From: a bacterium M00.F.Ca.ET.205.01.1.1
GTDB lineage: Bacteria; Pseudomonadota; Alphaproteobacteria; Rhizobiales; Rhizobiaceae
Length of the DNA stretch: 64,000 nucleotides
NCBI GenBank assembly: GCA_004791255.1
Contig: SRUQ01000003.1
Location: 210,623-274,622 of the forward strand
Direction of reading: 5' to 3'
The notes beneath the pieces are model-generated. The model ran no database searches and had not been told where the DNA came from. It worked only from the letters and a program-made list of their open reading frames with translations. Made by a program: the position numbers and the translations under genes. Of this stretch, positions 54,931 through 63,343 are shown in pieces (the first letter of the stretch is position 1; each line of letters opens with the position of its first letter).

Positions 54931-55515
54931 ATGAGTCTGCGCATTTCGGGAAAGCACATGGATATCGGCGATGCGTTTCGTGCGCGCATCAACGACCGGG
55001 TCGGCGAGGCGATCGGCAAATATTTCGATCGCGGCTTCGTGGGACACGTCACAGTCATCAAATCGGGCTCGCGCTATTCGGCGGATTGCATGATCCGGCT
55101 GGATTCCGGCGCGTCGCTGCAGGCGACGGGCGATGCCCAGGATCCGACGCTGGCCTTCGAGGCTGCGGCCGATCGGCTGGAGACCCGGCTCAGGCGCTAC
55201 AAGCGCCGGCTGAAATCGCACAGTTCAAGCAGCGGCAACGGCGAGCCGACCGACATCGCCTATACGGTGATGGCGCCGCTTGCCGATGACGACGAGGACA
55301 TCGCGGAGGACTTCGCGCCGGCCATCGTCGCCGAATCGACCATGACGCTGAAGACCATGTCGGTGGCTTCGGCGGTCATCGAACTCGATACCAAGGACAG
55401 TCCGGTCTTCGTCTTCCGCAACGCCGGAACCGACCATCTCAACATCGTCTATCGCCGGCCCGACGGAAATATCGGCTGGATCGACCCTTCCACGACCAAG
55501 GTCGCACAGGGATAA
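54931..55515 (+). CDS. hpf: Ribosome hibernation promoting factor, long form
   Basis: The 194-residue protein has the N-terminal YfiA/HPF ribosome-binding fold (MSLRISGKHMDIGDAFRARI, then HVTVIKSGSRYSADCMIRLD). A linker and the C-terminal dimerisation domain follow (MTLKTMSVASAVIELDTKDS then FVFRNAGTDHLNIVYRRPDG). Long HPF pairs 70S ribosomes into inactive 100S particles in stationary phase. AAGGAAGG precedes the start by a suitable distance. Confidence 0.95.
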   Translation: MSLRISGKHMDIGDAFRARINDRVGEAIGKYFDRGFVGHVTVIKSGSRYSADCMIRLDSGASLQATGDAQDPTLAFEAAADRLETRLRRYKRRLKSHSSSSGNGEPTDIAYTVMAPLADDDEDIAEDFAPAIVAESTMTLKTMSVASAVIELDTKDSPVFVFRNAGTDHLNIVYRRPDGNIGWIDPSTTKVAQG

Positions 55516-55574
55516 ACGCCGGCCGCACGAGGGGTGGGGACTGGCGACGGCAGGCGAACAAGGGATTTTCAAGC

Positions 55575-56039
55575 ATGGATCTGAGCGATCTTATCAACGT
55601 TCCGGCGATATTGCCGGCGTTGAAGGCGAACTCCAAGAAGCAGCTTCTGCAATTGCTGTCGGAGCGGGCGGCGGCGATTTCCGGCATTCCGGAGCGGGAG
55701 GTGTTCGACACCATCCTGCAGCGCGAGCGGCTGGGCTCGACCGGCGTCGGCAACGGCATCGCCATCCCGCACGGCAAGCTTGCCGGCGTCAAGCGCATCG
55801 CCGGCGTCTTCGCCCGGCTGGAGACGCCGGTCGATTTCGAGGCGCTGGACGATCAGCCGGTCGACCTGGTGTTCCTGCTTCTGGCGCCTGAAGGGGCGGG
55901 CGCCGACCACTTGAAGGCGCTGTCGCGCATCGCGCGGGTGCTGCGCGACGCCGACACGGTCGCCAAGATCAGGGGAACGCGCGACGCGGTGGCCATCCAC
56001 GCGCTGCTTTCGGATACGCAGGCCTCGCACGCGGCCTGA
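55575..56039 (+). CDS. ptsN: Nitrogen-related PTS IIA protein
   Basis: The 154-residue protein is EIIA-Ntr. The phosphorylated His is in GVGNGIAIPHGKLAG, near residue 66, and the C-terminus has FLLLAPEGAGADHLKALSRI. It belongs to the nitrogen PTS, which controls potassium uptake and nitrogen/carbon balance. It follows hpf by 59 bp, and the rpoN-hpf-ptsN order is conserved in Proteobacteria. Confidence 0.95.
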   Translation: MDLSDLINVPAILPALKANSKKQLLQLLSERAAAISGIPEREVFDTILQRERLGSTGVGNGIAIPHGKLAGVKRIAGVFARLETPVDFEALDDQPVDLVFLLLAPEGAGADHLKALSRIARVLRDADTVAKIRGTRDAVAIHALLSDTQASHAA

Positions 56040-56061
56040 AGTTTTTGGATTGAAGCTTTTG

Positions 56062-56086
56062 AGGGCCGCCATGAGCGGCCCTTTCC
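56062..56086 (+). terminator. Intrinsic terminator after ptsN
   Basis: AGGGCCGC (56062) and GCGGCCCT (56075) form a perfect 8-bp stem with loop CATGA, followed by TTTCC. It starts 23 bp after the ptsN stop. The U-tract is short, so termination may be partial. Confidence 0.7.
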
Positions 56087-56110
56087 AAATTCGGACCAGG
56101 GCCAACCGAC

Positions 56111-56209
56111 GGCGACCGAGGTCAGCGGTTCGCGACCGAGGTCAGCGACGCGCGACCGTGGTCAGCGAATCGCTACCGGATCAGTGAATGGCGACCGTGG
56201 TCAGGTCGT
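56111..56209. repeat. 20-bp tandem repeat running into the DUF1150 gene end
   Basis: Five units of about 20 bp (pattern CGCGACCGAGGTCAGCGANN) fill 56111-56209. The last two include the stop codon and final codons (DLTTVAIH) of the DUF1150 gene on the minus strand. The others lie downstream of its stop. The array therefore looks like expansion of the gene's 3' end. Confidence 0.8.
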
Positions 56210-56438
56210 TCTCCAGCGCGCCGGCCAGTGCGCGGTCACGCGCATCGGAGAGCAGGATCGGCTGACCGTTGGCGGCAAACAGCGCCCACAGCACCATGCC
56301 GGGGGCGATTTCGCCGATGTTGGGGAAACGGCCGAGCAGATCGTCGCTGGTGACCTTGCGCAGATAGGCGACCGAGCCCTCGCCGAGATGGGCGAATTCA
56401 CCGCTGGTCATGGTGATATTTTCGTCAGTTCTGGTCAT
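56181..56438 (-). CDS. DUF1150 family protein
   Basis: The 85-residue protein has EFAHLGEGSVAYLRKVTSDD, PGMVLWALFAANGQPILLSD and ARDRALAGALENDL, the DUF1150 pattern. It is a small alphaproteobacterial family usually encoded next to a small heat-shock protein gene, as here. The function is unknown. Its 3' end forms part of the 20-bp tandem array. Confidence 0.88.
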   Translation of the reverse strand: MTRTDENITMTSGEFAHLGEGSVAYLRKVTSDDLLGRFPNIGEIAPGMVLWALFAANGQPILLSDARDRALAGALENDLTTVAIH

Positions 56439-56515
56439 TTCAAGCCTCCTTGGCGCGAGACGCCGCCCTTGTTTAGGGCAGTGGGGCCATCCCGCATGAG
56501 AGCCATCAGCGAAGA

Positions 56516-56941
56516 TCAGTCTTTCACCGATATGTTTATTTTCCGTACCAGCCGTTCGGACTCCGGCCGATCGAGGTCGATCGACAGAAGGCCGTTCTTC
56601 AAATCCGCCGCGATCACCCGCATGCCGTCGGCCAGCACGAAACAGCGCTGGAACTGGCGCGCGGCGATGCCGCGATGAAGAAATTCGCGCTCGGTGTCGT
56701 CGGTCTGACGGCCGCGCACGACCAACTGGTTTTCCTCCGTTGTCACATCGAGATCGCTTTCGGCGAAGCCGGCGACGGCGAGAGTGATGCGCAGCCTTTC
56801 GGCCTTGCCGTCGGCGCCGCTGAGGCGTTCGATGTTGTAGGGAGGGTAGCTGTCACCGGACTTCGCCAAGCGCTCCAGGGTCTTTTCCATGGCGTCGAAA
56901 CCAAGGAGAAGCGGGCTGGAGAAAGGCGTCATTCGGCTCAT
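56516..56941 (-). CDS. Small heat-shock protein (Hsp20/IbpA type)
   Basis: The 141-residue chaperone starts MSRMTPFSSPLLLGFDAMEK. The alpha-crystallin domain runs from about residue 35 (YPPYNIERLSG) and has RITLAVAGFAESDLDVTTEE and FLHRGIAARQFQRCFVLADG. It ends SERLVRKINISVKD. It holds unfolded proteins during heat stress. The RpoH-type promoter at 57,010 fits the function. It is co-directional with DUF1150, 77 bp apart. Confidence 0.93.
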   Translation of the reverse strand: MSRMTPFSSPLLLGFDAMEKTLERLAKSGDSYPPYNIERLSGADGKAERLRITLAVAGFAESDLDVTTEENQLVVRGRQTDDTEREFLHRGIAARQFQRCFVLADGMRVIAADLKNGLLSIDLDRPESERLVRKINISVKD

Positions 56942-57009
56942 GTTACAGTGTCCTCTCAAGAGCGACATAAACTGGAAAAACCCAGATGGCATTTTTCCCG
57001 GTGCTCTTG

Positions 57010-57038
57010 ATATGGTCCGCTCGGCGGCCAAGTTCAAG
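57010..57038 (-). promoter_or_regulatory. RpoH-type heat-shock promoter of the Hsp20 gene
   Basis: On the minus strand CTTGAA (57038-57033) is followed after 17 bases by CCATAT (57015-57010). This matches the rhizobial RpoH pattern CTTGAA-N17-CCATAT. It lies about 70 bp upstream of the Hsp20 start at 56941. Confidence 0.75.
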
Positions 57039-57109
57039 CCATCACAAGAGCCGGATGATTTCGGGTCAAGTCGACCTGAAATCTGAATCCGGCTCTTCAT
57101 CAAAAAGAT

Positions 57110-57160
57110 AGAGCATGATGTCGTCCGAAAACCGCTTCACACTTTTCGGCATCATGCTCT
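57110..57160. repeat. RIME-like palindrome
   Basis: AGAGCATGATGTCGTCCGAA and TTCGGCATCATGCTCT flank AACCGCTTCACACT, a strong inverted repeat with the same centre as the elements near 32,880 and 50,530. It sits in the divergent gap between the Hsp20 gene and nucleoside hydrolase. Function is unknown; mobility by small-repeat dispersal is inferred. Confidence 0.7.
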
Positions 57161-57358
57161 AGACCCGCCCAAAAAGACCAGGTCGTGGACTCACAGGAAT
57201 GATCGACATGGCGCTTGAAACGGCGGCGAGATGCAAGGAGAAGCGCTGGCATCGGGACTGTTCCCGGCCGGGTGGCTCCGCAGCTCGCAGCCGGCTCGGT
57301 GTCCTCCTCATGTTCGATCGGGCCTGCGGGCGCACGGCCAGCCAAACAAGGAATTGAA

Positions 57359-58300
57359 ATGCCCCAACCACGCAAGATCATCATCGACACGGATCCCGGC
57401 CAGGACGATGCCGTCGCCATATTGCTGGCGCTCGGCAGCGCCGAACTGGACATCGTCGGCATCTCCGCCGTCGCCGGCAACGTGCCGCTGAACCTTACCG
57501 AAAAGAACGCCCGCAAGATCTGCGAACTGGCCGGCCGGCCTGAGATCAAGGTCTATGCTGGCGCCATCCGGCCGCTCGCCCGCCAGCTCGTCACCGCCGA
57601 GGAAGTGCATGGCAAGACCGGCCTCAACGGGCCGCAGCTGCCGGAGCCGACGATGAAGCTGCAGGAGCAGTATGCGGTCGACTTCATCGTCGAGACGCTG
57701 ATGAAGGAAGAGAGCGGCACGATTACGCTGTGCCCGCTCGGGCCGCTGACCAACATCGCGCTGGCGCTGATCCGCGAGCCGCGCATCGCGCCGCGCATCA
57801 AGGAAATCGTGCTGATGGGCGGTGGCTTTTTCGAGGGCGGCAATGTCACGCCGGCCGCCGAATTCAACATCTATGTCGATCCGCAGGCCGCCGACGTGGT
57901 GTTCAAGTCCGGCATCCCGATCGTCATGATGCCGCTCGACGTCACCCACAAGGCGCTGACCACCGCCAAGCGCACCAAGGCCTTCCGCGACCTGGGCACC
58001 AAGGTCGGCACCGCCACCGCCGAGATGCTGGAATTCTTCGAGCGCTACGACGAAGGCAAATACGGCACCGACGGCGGCCCGCTGCACGACCCCTGCGTCA
58101 TCGCCTATCTCTTGAAGCCGGAGCTGTTCAAGGGCCGCCTCTGCAACGTCACCGTCGAGACGGCCTCGGAGCTGACCATGGGCATGACCGTGATCGACTG
58201 GTGGGGTGTCACCCCCAGGGAAAAGAACGCCATGGTGATGCGCGACATCGACCATGACGGCTTCTTCGCGCTGCTGGTGGAAAGGCTGGGGCGGCTTTAA
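57359..58300 (+). CDS. Nucleoside hydrolase
   Basis: The 313-residue enzyme splits nucleosides into base and ribose. The calcium site is in IIIDTDPGQDDAVAILLAL at residues 7-25, with further motifs ITLCPLGPLTNIALALIREP, IVLMGGGFFEGGNVTPAAEF and GPLHDPCVIAYLL, the last holding the catalytic region. ATG 57359 has AAGGA upstream and gives the family's short N-terminus. The base preference is not predictable. Confidence 0.93.
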   Translation: MPQPRKIIIDTDPGQDDAVAILLALGSAELDIVGISAVAGNVPLNLTEKNARKICELAGRPEIKVYAGAIRPLARQLVTAEEVHGKTGLNGPQLPEPTMKLQEQYAVDFIVETLMKEESGTITLCPLGPLTNIALALIREPRIAPRIKEIVLMGGGFFEGGNVTPAAEFNIYVDPQAADVVFKSGIPIVMMPLDVTHKALTTAKRTKAFRDLGTKVGTATAEMLEFFERYDEGKYGTDGGPLHDPCVIAYLLKPELFKGRLCNVTVETASELTMGMTVIDWWGVTPREKNAMVMRDIDHDGFFALLVERLGRL

Positions 58301-58306
58301 GGCCGC

Positions 58307-58687
58307 TCAACTCTCCAGCAGCCGATAGGTTTCAGCGCCATTCTTGCGCTGCTGGCGTTCGACCGAGACTTGCGAGCCGACGGCCAACAGTTCGCCGGCT
58401 TTGCCATTGACGAACACTATCGCGCCGGTCCGGGCGAGGCGGATTCCGTAGAGATATGGGTAGCCGCTGGCGTCCACCCCTTGTCTGGTCGACGTGACGC
58501 CGACGAAGTTGACCACTACGCCGGTGTCCCGCTCGATGCCGGTGATCGGACTGCTCTGTCGCGCCAAAACGGCGGCTATCGGCAGACCGCAGATGACGAT
58601 GATCAAGCCTATCTGAACGATGCCCTTGAGATCCCCAGGTGAGATCATCAGGGCAAGGGACAGGCGCGCTTTTGCCAGCAGGCTCAT
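58307..58687 (-). CDS. Small membrane-anchored hypothetical, paralogue of the next
   Basis: The 126-residue protein has one membrane helix at residues 21-42 (LKGIVQIGLIIVICGLPIAA). A beta-rich domain follows, with YGIRLARTGAIVFVNGKAGE and SQVSVERQQRKNGAETYRLL. The C-terminal part matches the neighbouring gene in the pattern G-x-V-SVE-x4-NG-x3-YR. Its start overlaps the stop of that gene (TCAT on plus strand). No family is recognised. Confidence 0.65.
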   Translation of the reverse strand: MSLLAKARLSLALMISPGDLKGIVQIGLIIVICGLPIAAVLARQSSPITGIERDTGVVVNFVGVTSTRQGVDASGYPYLYGIRLARTGAIVFVNGKAGELLAVGSQVSVERQQRKNGAETYRLLES

Positions 58688-59004
58688 TGCGCAAACCGAT
58701 AGAAAACCAAGCCATTCTCACGCGTGACGTGCTCGACACTGACGTGTGAGCCGATCAGATGCGGGCGTTCATCTTCAATGAGGACGGCCGATCCGTCATC
58801 GAGTGCAAGCACATAGACGATGTTGTGCTGTTTCCATTGGGCACTCTTGATCGTTGCATCGACGGCGTCGACAGATCGGATCGGGGTTGCGTCGTTGGCC
58901 CATTGGTTTGCCGCCAACATGAACATGATCGCGAATGCGCCGCTGAAGAAGATTACGCCAGGCGCGTTCCTCTTCAAATCATCCCAAGTTGAAAAGACAG
59001 TCAT
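58684..59004 (-). CDS. Small membrane-anchored hypothetical, paralogue of the previous
   Basis: The 106-residue protein has one membrane helix at about residues 15-33 (PGVIFFSGAFAIMFMLAANQ) and an outside domain (KQHNIVYVLALDDGSAVLIE then GSHVSVEHVTRENGLVFYRF). The end matches the downstream protein. The 4-base overlap indicates that both are made together, as expected if they interact. Function is unknown. Confidence 0.65.
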   Translation of the reverse strand: MTVFSTWDDLKRNAPGVIFFSGAFAIMFMLAANQWANDATPIRSVDAVDATIKSAQWKQHNIVYVLALDDGSAVLIEDERPHLIGSHVSVEHVTRENGLVFYRFAQ

Positions 59005-59110
59005 GAATCCCTCAATACGGATTCATGTGGTGGCGAGTAAATAGTCTTTCAATCAGCTGCGGGTCCACGACACTGCAATCTTTCGCGGAGCCGCCTCTTG
59101 GCTCCTGCGG

Positions 59111-59725
59111 TTACTTCGAACGCGAGAACGCGAGCCACAGGCCGCCGCCGACCATGAAGCTGCCGCTGATCCTGGACAGGAGCTTGACGCGGCTGGCCGA
59201 CAGCATTCGGCCGGCGCGGCCGGCAGCCAATGCATAGGTCGAGTCCGACATGGCGGCGAAGATCATGGCGGTGAGGCCCATGACGACGATCTGCAGCGAG
59301 TAATTGCCTTGCGGCGCGATGAACTGCGGGAAGAAGGCGCCGAAGAAAATCAGCGTCTTTGGATTGCTCAGCGCCACCAGCAGGCCCTGCAGGAAGAAGC
59401 CGCCGCGCGGTTTCCGGGCCGTTCCGTCAGCGTTCAGCGTGCCCTTGGAGCGAAACATCTGCACGCCCATCCAGATCAGGTAGGCGGCGCCGATCAGCCG
59501 CACCCATTCGAACCAGTGGCCCATGCCCGAGATCAGCGTGTTGAGGCCGATGCCGACGATGGCGATCATGACAGCGAGGCCCGCCTGCGTGCCGGCGACA
59601 TTGGCAAGGCCGGCGCGGGTGCCGTGTCGGATGCTGTTGGCGATGATCAGCGTGACCGTCGGCCCGGGCACCAGGATGATAACGATGCAGGCAAGAACAT
59701 AGGCGGCGTAGAGTTCCAGCGACAT
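59111..59725 (-). CDS. LysE/RhtB family exporter
   Basis: The 204-residue inner-membrane exporter has about six hydrophobic segments, the signature LVPGPTVTLIIANSIRHGTR near the N-terminus and GLLVALSNPKTLIFFGAFFP in the middle. Substrates of the family are amino acids such as lysine, homoserine or threonine. GAGGGAGAAATC before ATG 59725 fixes the start. It is a second member of this family in the window but not a close copy of the one at 9666. Confidence 0.92.
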   Translation of the reverse strand: MSLELYAAYVLACIVIILVPGPTVTLIIANSIRHGTRAGLANVAGTQAGLAVMIAIVGIGLNTLISGMGHWFEWVRLIGAAYLIWMGVQMFRSKGTLNADGTARKPRGGFFLQGLLVALSNPKTLIFFGAFFPQFIAPQGNYSLQIVVMGLTAMIFAAMSDSTYALAAGRAGRMLSASRVKLLSRISGSFMVGGGLWLAFSRSK

Positions 59726-59827
59726 GATTTCTCCCTCGGGCGCCACCGGCGCGGGCGGCTTCAGGCAATCAATGCATGACGGCAGGGATGATGCAAGCCG
59801 GCGCCAAAATCGCGGTCGGTGGCCGGT

Positions 59828-61276
59828 TCAGGCGCCCGCCGGCCATGGCAGCGTCGCCTCATAGGCCGCCGCCGCCTTAAGCACGGCGAGGTCGCCGCGC
59901 GGCCGTCCGATCAACTGCATACCCATCGGCCGCCCCTTGGCGTCGAAGCCGACCGGCACGTTCACCGCCGGGCAGCCGCCCAGCGTGGCGAAGGCGGAAA
60001 CCTGCATCCAGCGGTGATAGCTGTCCATCGCCCGTCCGGCGACCTCGCGCGGCCAGTGCGTGCCGACCTCGAAGGGGAAGACCTGCGCGGTCGGCAGCGC
60101 GATGAGTTCGAAGCGGTCGAAGATCGACAACAGCATCCGATGCCACGAGGTGCGGACGACCGAGGCGGCGCGGATTTGCGGCGCCGTGAGCCGCATCGCG
60201 TTCTCCACCTCCCAGATGGCTTCCGGCTTCAGCAGGCCGCGTTTTGCGGGATCGTCGTAATGCACCTTCAGGGCGCAGCCGCTGCTCGCCTGGCGCAACG
60301 TCACGAAGGCCTGCCACAGCGCCTCGAAATCGAAATCCGGCAGCAGTGGCTCGGCCACGAAGGATGCATTCGCCAAGCGGCCGAGTGACGCTTCACACAG
60401 ACCTGATATGCCGGGCTCGATCGGCAGATGGCCGCCGAGATCGCCGAGCCAGGCGATGCGGCCGCCGGTCGCCGCCATGCCAAGCCCTTCGAGGAAGGAG
60501 CCCGGTTTCTCATAGGACAAGGGCGCTTGCGGATGATAGCCGGCCTGCACATCGAGCAGCAGCGCCATATCCCTGACGTTGCGGCCCATCGGCCCCTCGA
60601 CGCCCATCTGTGCGTGAAAGACCTCGAGGTCCGGTCCGCCGGGGACAAGCCCCTGCGAGGGACGAAAACCGTAGACATTGTTCCAGCCTGCGGGATTGCG
60701 CAGCGAGCCGCCGAAATCGCTGCCGTCGGCGACAGGCACCATGTCGAGCGCCAGCGCCACAGCGGCACCGCCGCTCGAGCCACCCGCAGTGAGCGCCGGA
60801 TCGAAGGCGTTGAGCGTCGGGCCGAACACGGGGTTGTAGGTGTTGGAACCAAGCCCGAATTCGGGAACGTTGGTCTTGCCGATGATGATGGCGCCGGCCC
60901 TGCGGATGCGTTCGACGAAGAAATCGTCTTCCTGCGGCACGAAATTGGCGAAGATCGGTGAGCCGAACGAGGTTTTCAGGCTCTTGGTCAAGGCAAGATC
61001 CTTGATGGCGATCGGCAGGCCGAACAGCGAGCCGGTTTCCTCGCCCTTCGGCCTGATATCCGCCGCGTCGGCTTCGCGCAGGATATCCGCGCGATCGCGC
61101 AACGAGACGATGGCGTTGACCAGCGGATTAACCGTCTCGATGCGGTCGAGGAATGCCGTCACCACCTCGCGTACCGAAAGCTCGCCGCGCCGGATTGCCT
61201 CAGTCAGCGCGATGGCCGACTGGCGGCAGATGTCGCCGGCCGGCGGTACGGCATGTTTCGTCTGGGGGCGCATCAT
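59828..61276 (-). CDS. Amidase signature family enzyme
   Basis: The 482-residue hydrolase has the Ser-cisSer-Lys triad: Lys in GLPIAIKDLALTKSLKTSFG, and the Gly/Ser-rich signature TAGGSSGGAAVALALDMVP with DGSDFGGSLRNPAGWNNVYG. The start lies 1 base after the ribokinase stop (TGAGATGATG), so the two form an operon. The enzyme could act on aliphatic or aryl amides; it is not GatA, which would sit with gatB/gatC. Confidence 0.9.
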   Translation of the reverse strand: MMRPQTKHAVPPAGDICRQSAIALTEAIRRGELSVREVVTAFLDRIETVNPLVNAIVSLRDRADILREADAADIRPKGEETGSLFGLPIAIKDLALTKSLKTSFGSPIFANFVPQEDDFFVERIRRAGAIIIGKTNVPEFGLGSNTYNPVFGPTLNAFDPALTAGGSSGGAAVALALDMVPVADGSDFGGSLRNPAGWNNVYGFRPSQGLVPGGPDLEVFHAQMGVEGPMGRNVRDMALLLDVQAGYHPQAPLSYEKPGSFLEGLGMAATGGRIAWLGDLGGHLPIEPGISGLCEASLGRLANASFVAEPLLPDFDFEALWQAFVTLRQASSGCALKVHYDDPAKRGLLKPEAIWEVENAMRLTAPQIRAASVVRTSWHRMLLSIFDRFELIALPTAQVFPFEVGTHWPREVAGRAMDSYHRWMQVSAFATLGGCPAVNVPVGFDAKGRPMGMQLIGRPRGDLAVLKAAAAYEATLPWPAGA

Positions 61277-61277
61277 C

Positions 61278-62183
61278 TCAAGGGGTTTCCCGCAGGGCCT
61301 TGTCGACATCGGCAGCGAGCGGGATCGCCGGCTGGGCGCCCGGCTTGAGGCAGGCCAGCGAGCCGGCGGCGCCGGCGCGGGCAAGCGCCTTGTCGAGCGT
61401 CAGGCCGGACGACAGACCGGCGGCAAAATAGCCGCAGAAGGTGTCGCCGGCGCCGACGGTGTCGACAGGGGTGATCTTCATGGCCGGAACGGTCAGGAAA
61501 TCGCTCGGCGTCGCCGCCATCACGCCGTCGCCGCCGAGCGTGACGACGATGATGCGGCCGGTCTTTGCCGCGAAGTCGCGCATGCGTGCGGCGCGGTCGC
61601 GGCCGTTCAGCGACAGCGCCTCGCCATAGAGGTCGAACTCGGTCTCGTTGGCGATGGCATAGTCGGCCTTGCCGAGGAAGGCGGTTGCCGCGCCGTTGAA
61701 GGGGGCCGTGTTGAGCACGGTGACGGCGCCGGCCGCCCGCGCCTGGTCGAGTGCCGCATCGACGGTTGCCAGCGGAATCTCGTGCTGCAGGAGCACGACA
61801 TCGCCCTTCTTCAGCATCGCCTTGGAGAGGTCGCCGGGCAACACGGACGCGTTGGCGCCAGGCACCACCGCAATGATGTTCTCGCCATCGTCGCCGACCA
61901 TGATCAGCGCCGTTCCCGTCGAGGCAAAGGTCTCGGCGATGCCGGACAGGTCGACCTTGCCGTCGCGCAGCAGCGCCAATGCGTCGGCGGCGAAGCTGTC
62001 CTTGCCGACGGCACCTACCATGCGCACCGATGCACCGGCGCGTGCGGCGGCAAGCGCCTGGTTGGCGCCCTTGCCGCCGGGCGCGGTGACGAAACTTGAG
62101 CCGCTCACCGTTTCGCCGGGGCTCGGCAAGCGGTCGACATTGGCGATGAGGTCGAGGTTGATCGAGCCGACGACGATAATCAA
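61278..62183 (-). CDS. rbsK: Ribokinase
   Basis: The 301-residue PfkB-family sugar kinase starts MIIVVGSINLDLIANVDRLP. Signature 1 is APGGKGANQALAAARAGASV, and signature 2 with the catalytic Asp is DTVGAGDTFCGYFAAGLSSG. It phosphorylates ribose at O5. A nucleoside hydrolase about 3 kb away would supply ribose, but it is on the other strand. The amidase gene follows directly. Confidence 0.93.
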   Translation of the reverse strand: MIIVVGSINLDLIANVDRLPSPGETVSGSSFVTAPGGKGANQALAAARAGASVRMVGAVGKDSFAADALALLRDGKVDLSGIAETFASTGTALIMVGDDGENIIAVVPGANASVLPGDLSKAMLKKGDVVLLQHEIPLATVDAALDQARAAGAVTVLNTAPFNGAATAFLGKADYAIANETEFDLYGEALSLNGRDRAARMRDFAAKTGRIIVVTLGGDGVMAATPSDFLTVPAMKITPVDTVGAGDTFCGYFAAGLSSGLTLDKALARAGAAGSLACLKPGAQPAIPLAADVDKALRETP

Positions 62184-62367
62184 GCGAGGCCTCCTGCCAG
62201 CACCGGCCGGAAAATCAGGATCGACTTTCGGAAAGCACGATGTTGATTGAACAAGTTGGGGTTCGTTTGCGCATCGAAATGGATGCGCGTCACCCCAGTC
62301 GGGCGGAAGCTACAGCTTCATGCCGCGACTTTCCAGACCATGCCGGTATCAAAGCCGATCTGGCGCG

Positions 62368-62856
62368 TCATTCGCAGCGCACGGTGACCGTGCCTTGGTA
62401 GTTGCCGGCGGGAAAGATGCCGCTCGACTTGGTGGCGGTGAGGTCGATTTGCATGGGGTGACTGCCGTTGATGACCCGCTGCGGCACGCTGCCGTTGTTG
62501 TCGACCCCTGAGCCGTCGAGGCGGAAGACCGAGTCGAAGGCCACATTGGTGCCGCCGCCACTCGGCGCGGACGAGAATGCGGCGGGCGCCGGCGCTGAAA
62601 CGGAATAGCAGTCGAGCAAATTGAGCACCGAGCACAGCAGCGAGTTTGCCACGATGGTGGCGCTCGCGCTCGATCCTCCGGCCTGCTTGGACCCGAGCAC
62701 GTTGATGGCGGGATTTGCCTTCATCGTCCCCGACGCCCCGACCGTGATGGTACAGGTGCCGATGATCGCCGCTTGCACCGGCAGGCAGAAGCCGGCAAGT
62801 GCCGCCGTCGCAACCAGCGCGCGCCTATTTCCTCTTCTTTTTCTTGCCATCGCCAT
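62368..62856 (-). CDS. Secreted DUF4402-like protein
   Basis: The 162-residue protein has a basic start and a signal peptide (ALVATAALAGFCLPVQA). A beta-rich domain follows, opening IIGTCTITVGASGTMKANPA and ending FPAGNYQGTVTVRCE. The last strand, GNYQ-TVT-RCE, is shared with the gene at 63724. The pattern resembles DUF4402, a family of pilin-like exported proteins. It overlaps the preceding gene by 32 bases and ends the operon. Confidence 0.65.
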   Translation of the reverse strand: MAMARKRRGNRRALVATAALAGFCLPVQAAIIGTCTITVGASGTMKANPAINVLGSKQAGGSSASATIVANSLLCSVLNLLDCYSVSAPAPAAFSSAPSGGGTNVAFDSVFRLDGSGVDNNGSVPQRVINGSHPMQIDLTATKSSGIFPAGNYQGTVTVRCE

Positions 62857-63343
62857 TTCCGGTCCTGATGCTCCAGCCTTCGTTGGCCCATCCGGGTGAT
62901 GCGACCGTTGGAGCGGGCGCGCTGGTGGCCACGCTCGCCGTCTGGCCGTCGGCGCCGAGGCCCATTTTGAGGAGCTTCAGCTCCAGTTGCAGGCGCTCGA
63001 CCTCAAGCTCGTAGAGGCGGCTGCAATCGACGCGCTTGGGCGTTCGCCCGATCGGGATCACCACGCGGCCGTAGGTGGCGACGTCATTGTTCGACTGGTT
63101 GTTGCCCCTGATGACGCCGAGATCGACATAGGCGCCGGAACCGGAGACAGCCGAACGGCAGGTGGTGCCGTCCGCGGCGTGGACCTCGTCCTGGCCCTGG
63201 GGCAAGGTAACGCCAGGCAAGTTGAAGCCGCTCTCATTCTGGTTGAGATTGTAGACATCCTCGGCCATCACCGGAATGACCCCCGCCCATGCCGCCGCGA
63301 GCGCTGATATCAGGACTTGCGGTGCCCAAAAAACTTTCCGCAT
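62825..63343 (-). CDS. Secreted protein with C-terminal coiled coil
   Basis: The 172-residue protein has a signal peptide (VLISALAAAWAGVIPVMAED). DEVHAADGTTCRSAVSGSGA and YGRVVIPIGRTPKRVDCSRL follow, with two Cys that could pair. A heptad-like helix comes next (YELEVERLQLELKLLKMGLG), then a Ser/Ala linker and a Lys-rich end (GDGKKKKRK). It overlaps both neighbouring genes. No named family was recognised; the layout suggests a periplasmic or surface assembly factor. Confidence 0.65.
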   Translation of the reverse strand: MRKVFWAPQVLISALAAAWAGVIPVMAEDVYNLNQNESGFNLPGVTLPQGQDEVHAADGTTCRSAVSGSGAYVDLGVIRGNNQSNNDVATYGRVVIPIGRTPKRVDCSRLYELEVERLQLELKLLKMGLGADGQTASVATSAPAPTVASPGWANEGWSIRTGNGDGKKKKRK

